NCBI GenBank assembly: GCA_021014325.1
Contig: CM037460.1
Coordinates: 26,998,336-27,062,335 of the forward strand
Origin: Plazaster borealis
Taxonomy: Eukaryota; Echinodermata; Asteroidea; Forcipulatida; Labidiasteridae
Direction of reading: 5' to 3'
DNA length: 64,000 nucleotides
Below are positions 31,545-43,069 of this stretch, in pieces (position 1 is the stretch's first letter; each line of letters begins with the position of its first letter). The position numbers were made by a program, and so were the translations under genes. Under the pieces are notes generated by a model. It saw nothing but the letters and a program-made list of their open reading frames with translations. It searched no databases and had not been told where the DNA came from.

Positions 31545-34500
31545 GCGTGTGTTATGAAATGAATATGGTTGGAAAAGTGTTTTAAAAGTAGAATAATTAT
31601 CCACACAAATATCCCTCAAAATTGTGTGGTTTGCCTTTTACTTGGTGAACTAAATCCGCCATTTTGTAGAACAAAATTGTTGACTCCGCAATGTGGCGGA
31701 CTGAGTTAGTTCACGAAGTAAAAGGAAAACCACAACATTTCGAGGGATATTTGTGTGGGTCATTATATTCTACTTTTAAAACATCTTTCCAACCATAAAC
31801 GCTTGTATAAATAACCTAAAGCGCCCAATCCGAAGGCAATGTGTCCCTACCATTGTTTGTATGAGAGAGATTGGTTGTTACCAGCTTGGTGTTATATCCC
31901 CTTGTGGGAGCCTTGCCAAGTTCCCTTGTTGGGAAGATCATCTAAACAAACAAACAAGCAAACAAACAAACAAAAAGGTATGCGGCTGAAGCCCGAACAC
32001 CTAAAATATAAAACGGAATGCATTAAACATATTGAACCCTAACTTGTCCAATATTTCACCCTTTGTAAATAATTTATGATTTGTACAATTGTACATTGAG
32101 AGGTTATAAGTTATTTATAAAATATTGAACAAGTCAGTGGAGATAATTATAAAGTTATACAGTGTTTGGTGTAGCCGCTAGCTGACCATCCCATCCTAAC
32201 TACTCGAGAGGAATTTACCCAATTGCTTTTAACCAATTTACCGTTAGCCTAAATTTCTGCAACTTTCTTTGGGTGGTCACTGGTGATGTACAAAGTTGTA
32301 AATATTTTTTACTGATCTTCAATTATACTTAAAATTGGGTCATCTTTTCATTTGATTTAGTGAAGTAAGGGAAAACAAATTATTACCTGAATTTTTCTGA
32401 ATGAAGTAAACTGTGAGAGAATGTTAACAATTTTGAGAAAAGTTCTAATGGACAAATAATACCCTCGGAAACGGAGTTTCGGAGTGTTGCCATTATGCCA
32501 TTGAGTGTGTCTGATGACTGGAAAAAAAACACCTTATAATGTAAAAATGACGGTTTGAATTCACTGAAAACCCTGTTATGGGCCACTTGCCTCCTACAGG
32601 AGTTGTTATAAATTCCATTGTTTTTCCCGGTTGCAAAGCACACAGCGAGTTGAATTAAACGTCCTAGATATATTCTAGACTGGTACCATTCCACATAATC
32701 TAAGGGGGGGGGGGGTCAGTTTCCAGGGGTTTTTGTATTTATTTTTTTATGGGCTGGTGAAAAAATCTTTACCAAAGCCAGCGTGTAAAATCTGCCACAT
32801 GACTTTGCGTGCCCAGCCTGCCCTGCACATATCCAACTGTCTGATGAAGTGGAGCCATTCTAGCCATCTGTTAATTCATGGAGCTTTATGGTTTATTGTG
32901 TCAGAATGTGCCCTGGCCCCAATTTCAAAGAGCTGCTTATAAGCACAAAAAGTAGCTAAGCACAATAAATATATGCTTACCTGTATAAGGTTACCAACCA
33001 AAATAGCATTCCACATAATTGTGACTGGTATCCCGCTTATTTTTGTTAAGCAGGCAATTTCTAAGCTGAAAATAGCAGAAATTTCTTAAGCTGAAAATAC
33101 TGCTTAGAAAATTTCTTTGCTTTGCGAAAAATTAGTGGGGCGCACCCGCAACAATGTAAACTTTAAATGGTAGCTGGTAACCTGTTTCTCTTAAGCAATA
33201 TATTTCTGTGCTTAGCATGTTTTTATGCTTACAGGCTTTATAAAATTGGGCCGTGCCTGGTAATGCCTCTGAGCAGCTTTGCCGTTTCCAATATTCATTT
33301 TCTAAGTAAAACATTTTGATTTATTTTGATTTATTTCTTTCAAATTTATGCGCATATTTCATTAATGACCTTTTGATCATTATGAGTATGAAATAACAAT
33401 TAATTATAGCGTATGTTATGAAATTAATATGGTTGGAAAAGTGTTTTAAAAGTAGAACAATTATCCAGACAAATATCCCTCAAAATTGTGTGGTTTGCCT
33501 TTTACTTGGTGAACTAAATCCGCCATTTTGTAGAACAAAATTATTGACTCCGCAATGTGGCGGACTGTGTTAGTTCACGAAGTAAAAGGAAAACCACAAC
33601 ATTTCGAGGGATATTTGTGTGGGTCATTATATTCTACTATTAAACCATCTTTCCAACCATATTCATGTGATAACAAACGCTTGTATAAATAACCTAAAGC
33701 GCCCAATCCGAAGGCAATGTGTCCCTACCATTGTTTGTATGAGAGAGATTGGTTGTTACCAGCTTGGTGTTATATCCCCTTGTGGGAGCCTTGCCAAGTT
33801 CCCTTGTTGGGAAGATCATTTAAACAAACAAACAAGCAAACAAACAAACAAAAAGGTATTCGGCTGAAGCCCGAACACCTAAAATACAAAACGGAATGCA
33901 TTAAACATATTGAACCCTAACTTGTCCAATATTTCACCCTTTGTAAATAATTTATGATTTGTACAATTGTACATTGAGAGGTCAAAGTCATTTATAAAAT
34001 ATTGAACAAGTCAGTGGAGATTATTATAAAGTTATACAGTGTTTGGTGTAGCCGCTAGCTGACCACCCCATCCTAACTACTCGAGAGGAATTTACCCAAT
34101 TGCTTATACAATTTACCGTTAGCCTAAATTTCTGCAACTTTCTTTGGGTGGTCACTGGTGATGTACAAAGTTGTAAATATTTTTACTGATCTTCAATAAT
34201 ACTTAAAATTGGGTCATCTTTTCATTTGATTTAGTGAAGTAAGGGAAAACAAATTATTACCTGAATTTTTCTGAATGAAGTAAACTGTGAGTGAATGTTA
34301 ACAATTTTGAGAAAAGTTCCAATGGACAAATAATACCCTCGGAAACGGAGTTTCGGAGTGTTGCCATTTTGCCATTGAGTGTGTCTGATGACTGGAAAAA
34401 AACACCTTATAATGTAAAAATGACGGTTTGAATTCACTGAAAACCCTGTTATGGGCCACTTGCCTCCTACAGGAGTTGTTATAAATTCCATTGTTTTTCC

Positions 34501-37500
34501 CGGTTGCAAAGCACACAGCGAGTTGAATTAAACGTCCTAGATATATTCTAGACTGGTACCATTCCACATAATCTAAGGGGGGGGGGTCAGTTTCCAGGGG
34601 TTTTTGTATTTATTTGTTTATGGGCTGGTGAAAAAATCTTTACCAAACTCAGCGTGTAAAATCTGCACATGACTTTGCGTGTCCAGCCAGCCCTGCACAT
34701 ATCCAACTGTCTGGTGATGAAGTGGAGCCATTCCAGTCATCTGTTTATTCATGGAGCTTTATGGTTTATTGTGTCAGCCCTGGCCCCAATTTCAAAGGGC
34801 TTCTTATAAGCACAAAAAGTAGCTAAGCACAATAAATAAATGCTTACCAGTATAAGGTTACCAACCAAAATAGCATTCAACATATGTGACTGGTATCAAG
34901 CTTAGTTTTGTTAAGCAGGCAATTTCTAAGCTGAAAATAGCAGAAATTTCTTTAGCAGCCTACTACTTAGAAAATTTCTTTGCTAAGCGAAAAATTAGTG
35001 GGGCGCACCAGTCGCAACAATGTAAACTTTAAATGGTAGCTGGTAACCTGTTTCTGTTAAGCAATATATTTCTGTGCTTAGCATGTTTTTATGCTTACAG
35101 GCTTTATAAAATTGGGCCGTGCCTGGTAATGCCTCTGAGCAGCTTTGCCGTTTCCAATATTCATTTTCTAAGTGAAACATGTTGATTTATTTTGATTTAT
35201 TTATTTCAAATTTATGCGCATATTTCATTAATGAGCTTTTGATCATTATGAGTATGAAATAACAATTAATTATAGCGTGTGTTATGAAATTAATATGGTT
35301 GGAAAAGTGTTTTAAAAGTAGAATAATTATCCGCACAAATATCTCTCAAAATTGTGTGGTTTGCCTTTTACTTGGTGAACTAAACCCGCCATTTTGTAGA
35401 ACAAAATTATTGACTCCGCAATGTGGCGGACTGAGTTAGTTCACGAAGTAAAAGGAAAACCACAACATTTCGAGGGATATTTGTGTGGGTCATTATATTC
35501 TACTATTAAACCATCTTTCCAACCATATTCATGTCATAACAATAGCTTGTATAAATAACCTAAAGCACCCAATCCGAAGGCAATGTGTCCCTACCATTGT
35601 TTGTATGAGAGAGATTGGTTGTTACCAGCTTGGTGTTATATCCCCTTGTGGGAGCCTTGCCAAGTTCCCTTGTTGGGAAGATCATCTAAACAAACAAACA
35701 AGCAAACAAACAAACAAAAAGGTATTCGGCTGAAGCCCGAACACCTAAAATACAAAACGGAATGCATTAAACATATTGAACCCTAACTTGTCCAATATTT
35801 CACCCTTTGTAAATAATTTATGATTTGTACAATTGTACATTGAGAGGTTATAAGTCATTTATAAAAAATTGAACAAGTCAGTGGAGATTATTATAAAGTT
35901 ATACAGTGTTTGGTGTAGCCGCTAGCTGACCACCCCACCCTAACTACTCGAGAGGAATTTACCCAATTGCTTTTAGCCATTTTACCGTTAGCCTAAATTT
36001 CTGCAATTTTCTTTGGGTGGTCATTGGTGATGTACAAAGTTGTAAATAGTTTTTCTGATCTTCAATAATACTTAAAATTTGGTAATCTTTTCATTTGATT
36101 TAGTGAAGTAAGGGAAAACAAATTATTACCTGAATTTTTCTGAATGAAGTAAACTGTGAGAGAATGTTAACAATTTTGAGAAAAGTTCTAATGGACAAAT
36201 AATACCCTCGGAAACTGAGTTTCGGAGTGTTGCCATTATGCCATTGAGTGTGTCTGATGACTGGAAAAAACACCTTATAATGTGAAAATGACGGTTTGAA
36301 TTCACTGAAAACCCTGTTATGGGCCACTTGCCTCCTACAGGAGTTGTTATAAATTCCATTGTTTTTCCCGGTTGCAAAGCACACATCGAGTTGAATTAAA
36401 CGTCCTTGATATATTCTAGACTGGTATACCATTCCACATAATCTAAGGGGGGGGGGGGTCAGTTTCCAGGTTTTTGGTTTTTTAATTTTTTTATGGGCTG
36501 GTGAAAAAATCTTTACCAAACTCAGCGTGTAAAATCTGCCACATGACTTTGCGTGTCCAGCCAGCCCTGCACATATCCAACTGTCTGGGGATGAAGTGGA
36601 GCCATTCCAGTCATCTGTTTATTCATGGAGCTTTATGGTTTATTGTGTCAGCCCTGGCCCCAATTTCAAAGGGCTTCTTATAAGCACAAAAAGTAGCTAA
36701 GCACAATAAATAAATGCTTACCAGTATAAGGTTACCAACCAAAATAGCATTCAACATATGTGACTGGTATCAAGCTTAGTTTTGTTAAGCAGGCAATTTC
36801 TAAGCTGAAAATAGCAGAAATTTCTTTAGCAGCCTACTACTTAGAAAATTTCTTTGCTAAGCGAAAAATTAGTGGGGCGCACCAGTCGCAACAATGTAAA
36901 CTTTAAATGGTAGCTGGTAACCTGTTTCTGTTAAGCAAGATATTTCTGTGCTTAGCATGTTTTTATGCTTACAGGCTTTATAAAATTGGGCCGTGCCTGG
37001 TAATGCCTCTGAGCAGCTTTGCCGATTCCAATATTCATTTTCTAAGTAAAACATTTTGATTTATTTTGATTTATTTCTTTCACATTTATGCGCACATTTC
37101 AGTAATGACCTTTTGATCATTATGAGTATGAAATAACAATTAATTATAGCGTATGTTATGAAATTAATATGGTTGGAAAAGTGTTTTAAAAGTAGAACAA
37201 TTATCCAGACAAATATCCCTCAAAATTGTGTGGTTTGCCTTTTACTTGGTGAACTAAATCCGCCATTTTGTAGAACAAAATTATTGACTCCGCAATGTGG
37301 CGGACTGTGTTAGTTCACGAAGTAAAAGGAAAACCACAACATTTCGAGGGATATTTGTGTGGGTCATTATATTCTACTATTAAACCATCTTTCCAACCAT
37401 ATTCATGTCATAACAATAGCTTGTATAAATAACCTAAAGTGCCCAATCCGAAGGCAATGTGTCCCTACCATTGTTTGTATGAGAGAGATTGGTTGTTACC

Positions 37501-39030
37501 AGCTTGGTGTTATATCCCCTTGTGGGAGTTTGCCAAGTTCCCTTGTTGGGAAGATCATCTAAACAAACAAACAAGCAAACAAACAAACAAAAAGGTATGC
37601 GGCTGAAGCCCGAACACCTAAAATATCAAACGGAATGCATTAAACATATTGAACCCTAACTTGTCCAATATTTCACCCTTTGTAAATAATTTATGATTTG
37701 TACAATTGTACATTGAGAGGTTGTAAGTCATTTATAAAATATTGAACAAGTCAGTGGAGATTATTATAAAGTTATACAGTGTTTGGTGTAGCCGCTAGCT
37801 GACCACCCCATCCTAACTACTCGAGAGGAATTTACCCAATTGCTTATACAATTTACCGTTAGCCTAAATTTCTGCAACTTTCTTTGGGTGGTCACTGGTG
37901 ATGTACAAAGTTGTAAATAATTTTTACTGATCTTCAATTATACCTAAAATTGGGTAATCTTTTCATTTGATTTAGTGAAGTAAGGGAAAACAAATTATTA
38001 CCTGAATTTTTCTGAATGAAGTAAACTGTGAGAGAATGTTAACAATTTTGAGAAAAGTTCTAATGGACAAATAATACCCTCGGAAACGGAGTTTCGGAGT
38101 GTTGCCATTTTGCCATTGAGTGTGTCTGATGACTGGAAAAAAAACACCTTATAATGTAAAAATGACGGTTTGAATTCACTGAAAACCCTGTTATGGGCCA
38201 CTTGCCTCCTACAGGAGTTGTTATAAATTCCATTGTTTTTCCCGGTTGCAAAGCACACAGCGAGTTGAACTAAACGTCCTTGATATATTCTAGACTGGTA
38301 CCAGTCCACATAATCTAAGGGGGGGGGGGGGGTCAGTTTCCAGGGTTTTTTGTATTTATTTTTTTATGGGCTGGTGAAAAAATCTTTACCAAAGCCAGCG
38401 TGTAAAATCTGCCACATGACTTTGCGTGTCCAGCCAACCCTGCACATATCTAACTGTCTGGTGATGAAGTGGAGCCATTCTAGCCATCTGTTTATTCATG
38501 GAGCTTTATGGTTTATTGTGTCAGCCCTGGCCCCAATTTCGGAGAGCTGCTTATAAGCACAAAAAGTAGCTAAGCACAATAAATATATGCTTACCAGTAT
38601 AAGGTTACCAACCAAAATAGCATTCCACATATGTGACTGGTATCCCGCTTATTTTTGTTAAGCAGGCAATTTCTAAGCTGAAAATAGCAGAAATTTCTTT
38701 AGCAGAAAATACTGCTTTGAAATTTTCTTTGCTAAGCGAAAAATGAGTGGAGCACACCCGTCGCAACAATGTAAACTTTAAATGGTAGCTGATAATCTGT
38801 TTCTGTTAAGCCAGATATTTCTGTGCTTAGCATGTTTTTAAGCTTACAGGCTTTATAAAATTGGGCCGTGCCTGGTAATGCCTCTGAACAGCTTTGCCGT
38901 TTCCAATATTCATTTTCTTAGTAAAACATTTTGATTTATTTTAATTTATTTCTTTCAAATTTATGCGCATATTTCATTAATGAGCTGTTGATCATTATGA
39001 GTATGAAATTACAATTAATGATAATATTAG
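31545..39030 (+). repeat. 1.87-kb tandem array, four units (copy A)
   Basis: Unit starts near 31545, 33411, 35275 and 37149. The landmark ATGTGTCCCTACCATTG recurs at 31838, 33716, 35582 and 37458, giving periods of 1878, 1866 and 1876 bp. Each unit holds, in order, a fold-back MITE, an AAAC microsatellite, a unique part, a poly-G run and a GGGCCCAATTTCAT-type MITE. Minus-strand frames of about 100 codons recur in the units but shift frame between them, so I do not call genes. Confidence 0.92.
31555..31860. mobile_element. Fold-back MITE in array unit 1
   Basis: The left arm GGTTGGAAAAGTGTTTTAAA and on through ACACAAATATCCCTC is matched inversely by GAGGGATATTTGTGTGG to ATCTTTCCAACC. The loop is around GCAATGTGGCGGACT. 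One copy per array unit (33420, 35285, 37160, 58450, 60310, 62180), plus a half copy at 8595. Confidence 0.75.
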
Positions 39031-39500
39031 CACTGAGCCGATGGCACACACACGCGTGACTGTAACCAGTGACTGGTATCCCGCTTATTTTTGTTAAGCA
39101 GGCAATTTCTAAGCTGAAAATAGCAGAAATTTCTTTAGCAGAAAATACTGCTTTGAAATTTTCTTTGCTAAGCGAAAAATGAGTGGAGCACACCCGTCGC
39201 AACAATGTAAACTTTAAATGGTAGCTGATAATCTGTTTCTGTTAAGCCAGATATTTCTGTGCTTAGCATGTTTTTAAGCTTACAGGCTTTATAAAATTGG
39301 GCCGTGCCTGGTAATGCCTCTGAACAGCTTTGCCGTTTCCAATATTCATTTTCTTAGTAAAACATTTTGATTTATTTTAATTTATTTCTTTCAAATTTAT
39401 GCGCATATTTCATTAATGAGCTGTTGATCATTATGAGTATGAAATTACAATTAATGATAATATTAGCACTGAGCCGATGGCACACACACGCGTGACTGTA
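38633..39500 (+). repeat. Local 433-bp tandem duplication at array end (copy A only)
   Basis: The segment from GTGACTGGTATCCCGCTTA to CACACACGCGTGACTGTAACC occurs twice, about 433 bp apart, with hardly any differences. Copy B has it once (63418-63850). Confidence 0.85.
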
Positions 39501-39565
39501 ACCAGTGGACACGTACAACATCGCTGTATTTTCGATAGACGGCACTCAGTGCAGAGGTTTATTGG

Positions 39566-39952
39566 GTCTGTATACGTTTGGTAAAGACTCTGAAAATTAA
39601 TGGCAATAAAAACTTACTTGGTAAGGAGTACAGCAGCTTTGGATAGAGTAATGCATTTTGAGAAACTGTTCACTTCAAAGTACTGCGATTATAGAAAAAG
39701 GTATCACCTTTTATCCCCAAAAATTAGAATCTGAGAAGCGTTACTGACAGTAGCGTTTCTCAGATTGTGTATTCCAATTGCAGATTATTCTTCCTGTGTA
39801 GACATAACCTCTGCAGATTTTCTGCAATATCTCAAAAACGCTACCACATTTTGAAATGAAATTTTCACAGGTTAGTTTTTTGGTATATATCTACAACTAT
39901 AGGATTGAAACAAACAGTGGGTTCCAATTACCAAACGTATACAATCCCTATA
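39566..39952. mobile_element. MITE variant B
   Basis: Left end TGTATACGTTTGGTAAAG, right end CCAAACGTATACA, inverted. The interior matches 4382-4735. It starts right at the end of shared copy A sequence; the same element begins at 63915 in copy B. Confidence 0.65.
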
Positions 39953-40184
39953 AACCATTTAAACCATAGAGCAAGAGTGCAACGGACCCGTTCAACTCAC
40001 AATGACGCCCCCTGGGGACGCTGTACCAGCAGATTATTACAATGGAGACAGCAGTGGTATTATATGACACGGAATCATCGAGGCCTTCAGTAGTTATTTC
40101 TACATTATTGCATATCCCAAAAAGAAAATAAATTCTTACATTTGGAAGGGTTGATTCTCTTTTTTAATTGTCCGCCATGAGGGG

Positions 40185-40480
40185 CGGTGTCATAGGGTTG
40201 TCCCCCGGAGATTCTGTCCCCCTATTGGAAATTAACATGGGCTGAAGGAGGTTGATTCAAAAGAGGGCGCTTTCAGAAGAAGGTTGTACACAGTTCGCCG
40301 TATGGGGGGACACACCAGAATCTCCGGGGGGGGGGGGGGTCAGAATCTCCTGCCACAACGGATCAAAACATTTTTGTTTAACTATAACTGCCCCTGTGGA
40401 GGGCACAAGACCTCTGAGAGACCAACTCTTGCGTTCGTGTTTAGCCCCCCCCCCCCCGACCCCTTTAATTTGTAATTATT
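40185..40480. mobile_element. Fold-back (GTCCCCC) MITE and poly-C/G runs
   Basis: GTCCCCCGGAGATTCTGTCC at 40200 and the inverse GGGGGGACACACCAGAATC near 40306. GAGGGCGCTTTCAGAAGAAG lies inside. Followed by G and C homopolymers. Confidence 0.65.
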
Positions 40481-40554
40481 GTTTATAAAGAAAGCTTTTG
40501 AAAATAATGAAAATAACAACATTCGTGTTTAAGGTTTAAATCACAAGAGGGCGC

Positions 40555-40700
40555 CAAACCGAGCCAGCGGCTACAGCTATGGCTACGGCTGGATCACCGC
40601 GTCATCTGTATGTGTTGAAGTATGGGACGTCCTTAGCAACACCCTTAGCAATAGCCGTAGCTGTAGCCGAAGCCGCCAATTGGGATTCGGCCTAGAGTTA
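40555..40700. mobile_element. Fold-back MITE (GCCGCCAATT family), second copy
   Basis: GAGCCAGCGGCTACAGCTAT against AGCCGTAGCTGTAGCCGAAG, with GTCCTTAGCAACA in common with 10130-10320. Confidence 0.55.
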
Positions 40701-40720
40701 TAAAATGAGCCAAGTCTCTT

Positions 40721-41172
40721 TAAAGGGGTTGTATACGTTTGGTAATTGGGGACTTTTGGGGCCGCTAGATGGCAGCAGACTTACCGGGTAAATCCATTGT
40801 TCTCGGTAATGTGCGCATACTCAGATCTACGTAAACAATGGAAATTTACCTGGTAAGTCTGCTGCCACCTAGCACTCAAAGGCCTCCCATTGAATAACCC
40901 ACTGTTTGTTTCAATCCTATAGTTGTAGATTATATCATAAACTATAACCTGTAAAAATTTTATTTCAAAAGGTGGTAGCGTTTTTGAGATATTGCCGAAA
41001 ATCTGGAGCGGTTATGTCCACGCAGGAAAAAATAATCTGCAATTGGAATACACAATCTGAGAAATGTTACTGTCAGTAAGGCTTCTCAGATTCAATTTTG
41101 GGGGGATAACATATCTTTTTCCATAACCGCAGTACTTCGAAGTGAAAAGTTTTTCAAAAGGTATTTATCTGG
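40721..41172. mobile_element. MITE variant B carrying an inserted inverted segment
   Basis: Starts TTTAAAGGGGTTGTATACG. An internal segment (40760-40885) is itself inverted: ACTTACCGGGTAAATCCATT against AATTTACCTGGTAAGT, a second small fold-back. The rest is as in 4382-4735. Confidence 0.55.
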
Positions 41173-41184
41173 TCAATTTTTCTT

Positions 41185-41800
41185 TGTTCAAACCCAAATC
41201 ATTTAAACTTTACCCAGTCAGTTTCCCTTTGGTTTATTATTTTGATATCTGAAATAAAAAGTCGCATCCCCTTAAAGGCATCGTACACGTTTGGTAATGA
41301 CTCTGATAATAAATGGCAATAAAAACTTACTTGGTAAGAAGTACAGCAGCTTTGGATAGTATAATGCACTTTAAGAAACGTTTCACTTCGAAGTACTGCG
41401 GTTATGGAAAAAGATATCACTTTGATCCGCCAAAATTAGAATCTGAACAGCGTTACTGACAGTAACGTTTCTCAGATTGTTTCCAATTGCAGATTATTCT
41501 TCCTGCGTGGACATAACCTCTCCAGATTTTCAGCAATATCTCAAAAACGATACCACCTTTTTAGGTTAGTTTTATGGTATATATCTACAACTATTAGGTT
41601 TGAAACAAACAATAGGCTCCAATTACCAAACGTGTACGATGCCTCTTAGGTGATACCCTGGCTGCCGCTTCCCAGGTTGTATCGTAAACTTGGGTGTGAT
41701 CCCTGGCTACACAGCAGTTAAAGGTTGTATGGTTCTGACTGGCACCCGAACAAAGATATTGACAAAATAGGGAAAACGCCCACACATCTCAGTTGGTATA
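41185..41800 (+). mobile_element. tRNA-Lys-like SINE split by a TTAA MITE
   Basis: SINE sequence (AATAAAAAGTCGCATCCCC) stops at 41271 and resumes at 41645 (GGTGATACCCTGGCTGCCGC). The gap is filled by a complete AGGCA-type MITE (41276-41644) with TTAA on the left and CTTA on the right. Intact SINE copies at 16200-16235 show the joined sequence. Confidence 0.75.
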
Positions 41801-41807
41801 GAGCGCA

Positions 41808-42000
41808 TGTCCTAGGGAAATCTGTCCCCCGGAGATTCTGTCCCCCATTATTATGGGAAATTAACTTGGACTGAGGGAGGTTGATTCAAAAGAGGGCACT
41901 ACCAGAAAAAATGTGTACACAATTCGCCGTATGGGGGACCGGGACAGAATCTCCGGTGGGGGGGGGGGGGGGGACACACCAGAATCTCCTGCCACACCGG
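41808..42000. mobile_element. Fold-back (GTCCCCC) MITE
   Basis: CTGTCCCCCGGAGATTCTGT on the left and GGGACAGAATCTCCGG on the right, with GAGGGCACTACCAGAAA inside. It is followed by a poly-G run and a tRNA-like B box (GGTTCAAATCCCG) at 42023. Confidence 0.65.
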
Positions 42001-42159
42001 CACGTTAATCCGGAGGTCGTTGGTTCAAATCCCGCTCTTGTAAATTTTTCTTCGTTCAAACCCAAATCAAAATGTACTATACAATCCGAAGCTGCTGTAC
42101 TTCTTATCAAGTAAGTTTTTATTGCCATTGATTTTCAGAGTCATTACCAAACGTACCAT

Positions 42160-42660
42160 ACAAACCCTTTAAACCTGCGCGCACGCACATTGGACTTTTT
42201 TAACGAGGCGCGCGGCGAGCGTGGCCATAAAGTGATGGGCAAGGTAAATTCCCATTCTGTCAGCAGTTACTACGTTGCAATGCAATATAACGTTTCTTTA
42301 TGTGTTTCTCCCCATCCGGCCACCACTTTATCTCCAGTAATTTAAGTCAAATTACAGAAGGGAGGTACAGGCACTTTGAACTACTACATCACTCCATTTT
42401 AGTTCCTTACGGGGAATGAGTAAGCGAGAGTTCCGTCCGCGCGATGAAAAATATGCGCTTGAATTTTCTGCCTTTGTAAAGGTCAAAATTTAGCGTTTCA
42501 GATACCAATTCCTCCAGAGGAATCTTTTAAAAGGGAAACAAAGTCCCACATCCATTTAACAACATCAAATAAATCCCTTAAAAAGTGGTGGCCAGATGCG
42601 GACATTTTTCAAAAACGAGCGGCACAACCAGCTGTTTGTGTCACGTGATTTAAGCTCATT
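42160..42660. other. Spacer, nothing recognised
   Basis: Higher GC at the left edge (GCGCGC-rich at 42175-42225), then ordinary sequence. No ORF, terminal repeat or array that I can support. Confidence 0.4.
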
Positions 42661-42769
42661 TGAATAATAAAAACGTTTATTTTGTACACGGCCTATGGAG
42701 CAGGTTGCCTCTGATATGGCTATATTCCTGTACCCATCGCTTGTGCACAGGCCCAGTGGTGGACCCGGG

Positions 42770-42930
42770 ATGGTATGTTTTTTTCCCTACAAACTTTTTG
42801 TTCCCATGCGGGAACATGGGCTGGAGGAGGATGATTCAAAAGAGGGCGCTATCAAAAGAAGTTTGTACACAGTTCGCCGTCTGGGGACAAAAAGTTCGTA
42901 GGAAAACAAATCTTGTACCCGGGATATGGC
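42770..42930. mobile_element. Fold-back MITE with ACTTTTTGTTCCC arms
   Basis: CCCTACAAACTTTTTGTTCCC-type left arm and the inverse GGGACAAAAAGTTCGTAGG right arm. The interior GAGGGCGCTATCAAAAGAAG links it to the GTCCCCC family. Flanked by ACCCGGGAT on both sides (about 42762 and 42918), a 9 bp direct repeat. Confidence 0.65.
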
Positions 42931-42940
42931 TATATTCCTG

Positions 42941-43060
42941 GGCGACTGCTCTGTATTCCGACACCCCTATGTTCGGACAACCCCTCGTGATTTACATGCT
43001 AGGGTTAGGGTTAGGAATAGGAAAATACACCAGGGGTGTCGGAACATAGGATAAGTTACC
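42941..43060. mobile_element. TTAGGG-bearing fold-back element, copy 3
   Basis: Starts GGCGACTGCTCTGTATTCCG and ends GGATAAGTTACC, with a short TTAGGG core (43003-43015). Flanked by perfect 9 bp repeats ATATTCCTG at 42932-42940 and 43061-43069. The nearby paralogous sequence at 42713-42750 is the same site without the insertion. Confidence 0.82.
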
Positions 43061-43069
43061 ATATTCCTG

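Larger units (their letters stand above)
18253..39590 (+). repeat. Segmental duplication, copy A
   Basis: Sequence from ATTATTGTAAACGATTG (about 18253) onward is matched in order and orientation by 44617 to the window end. The offset is about 26.4 kb at the start, 26.7 kb at the first shared exon, 26.9 kb at the GPCR end and 24.4 kb after the 1.87 kb array. Offset changes reflect indels and array unit number. Contents: half of the intron array, HMMR exons 10-15 of the window, GPCR A and a four-unit 1.87 kb array. Confidence 0.9.

Noticed and set aside
31839..32042. Plus-strand frame starting MCPYHCLYERDW in every unit.
   Set aside because: It runs from a MITE tail through an AAAC microsatellite. 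The composition is repeat-derived.
32383..32694. Minus-strand frame of about 103 codons that recurs in each 1.87-kb unit (also 37998, 59282, 61150).
   Set aside because: Units are nearly identical in DNA, so recurrence proves nothing. In other units (34231-34567, 36100-36519) the frame is broken by changes in the A-tract, and it has no recognisable domain.
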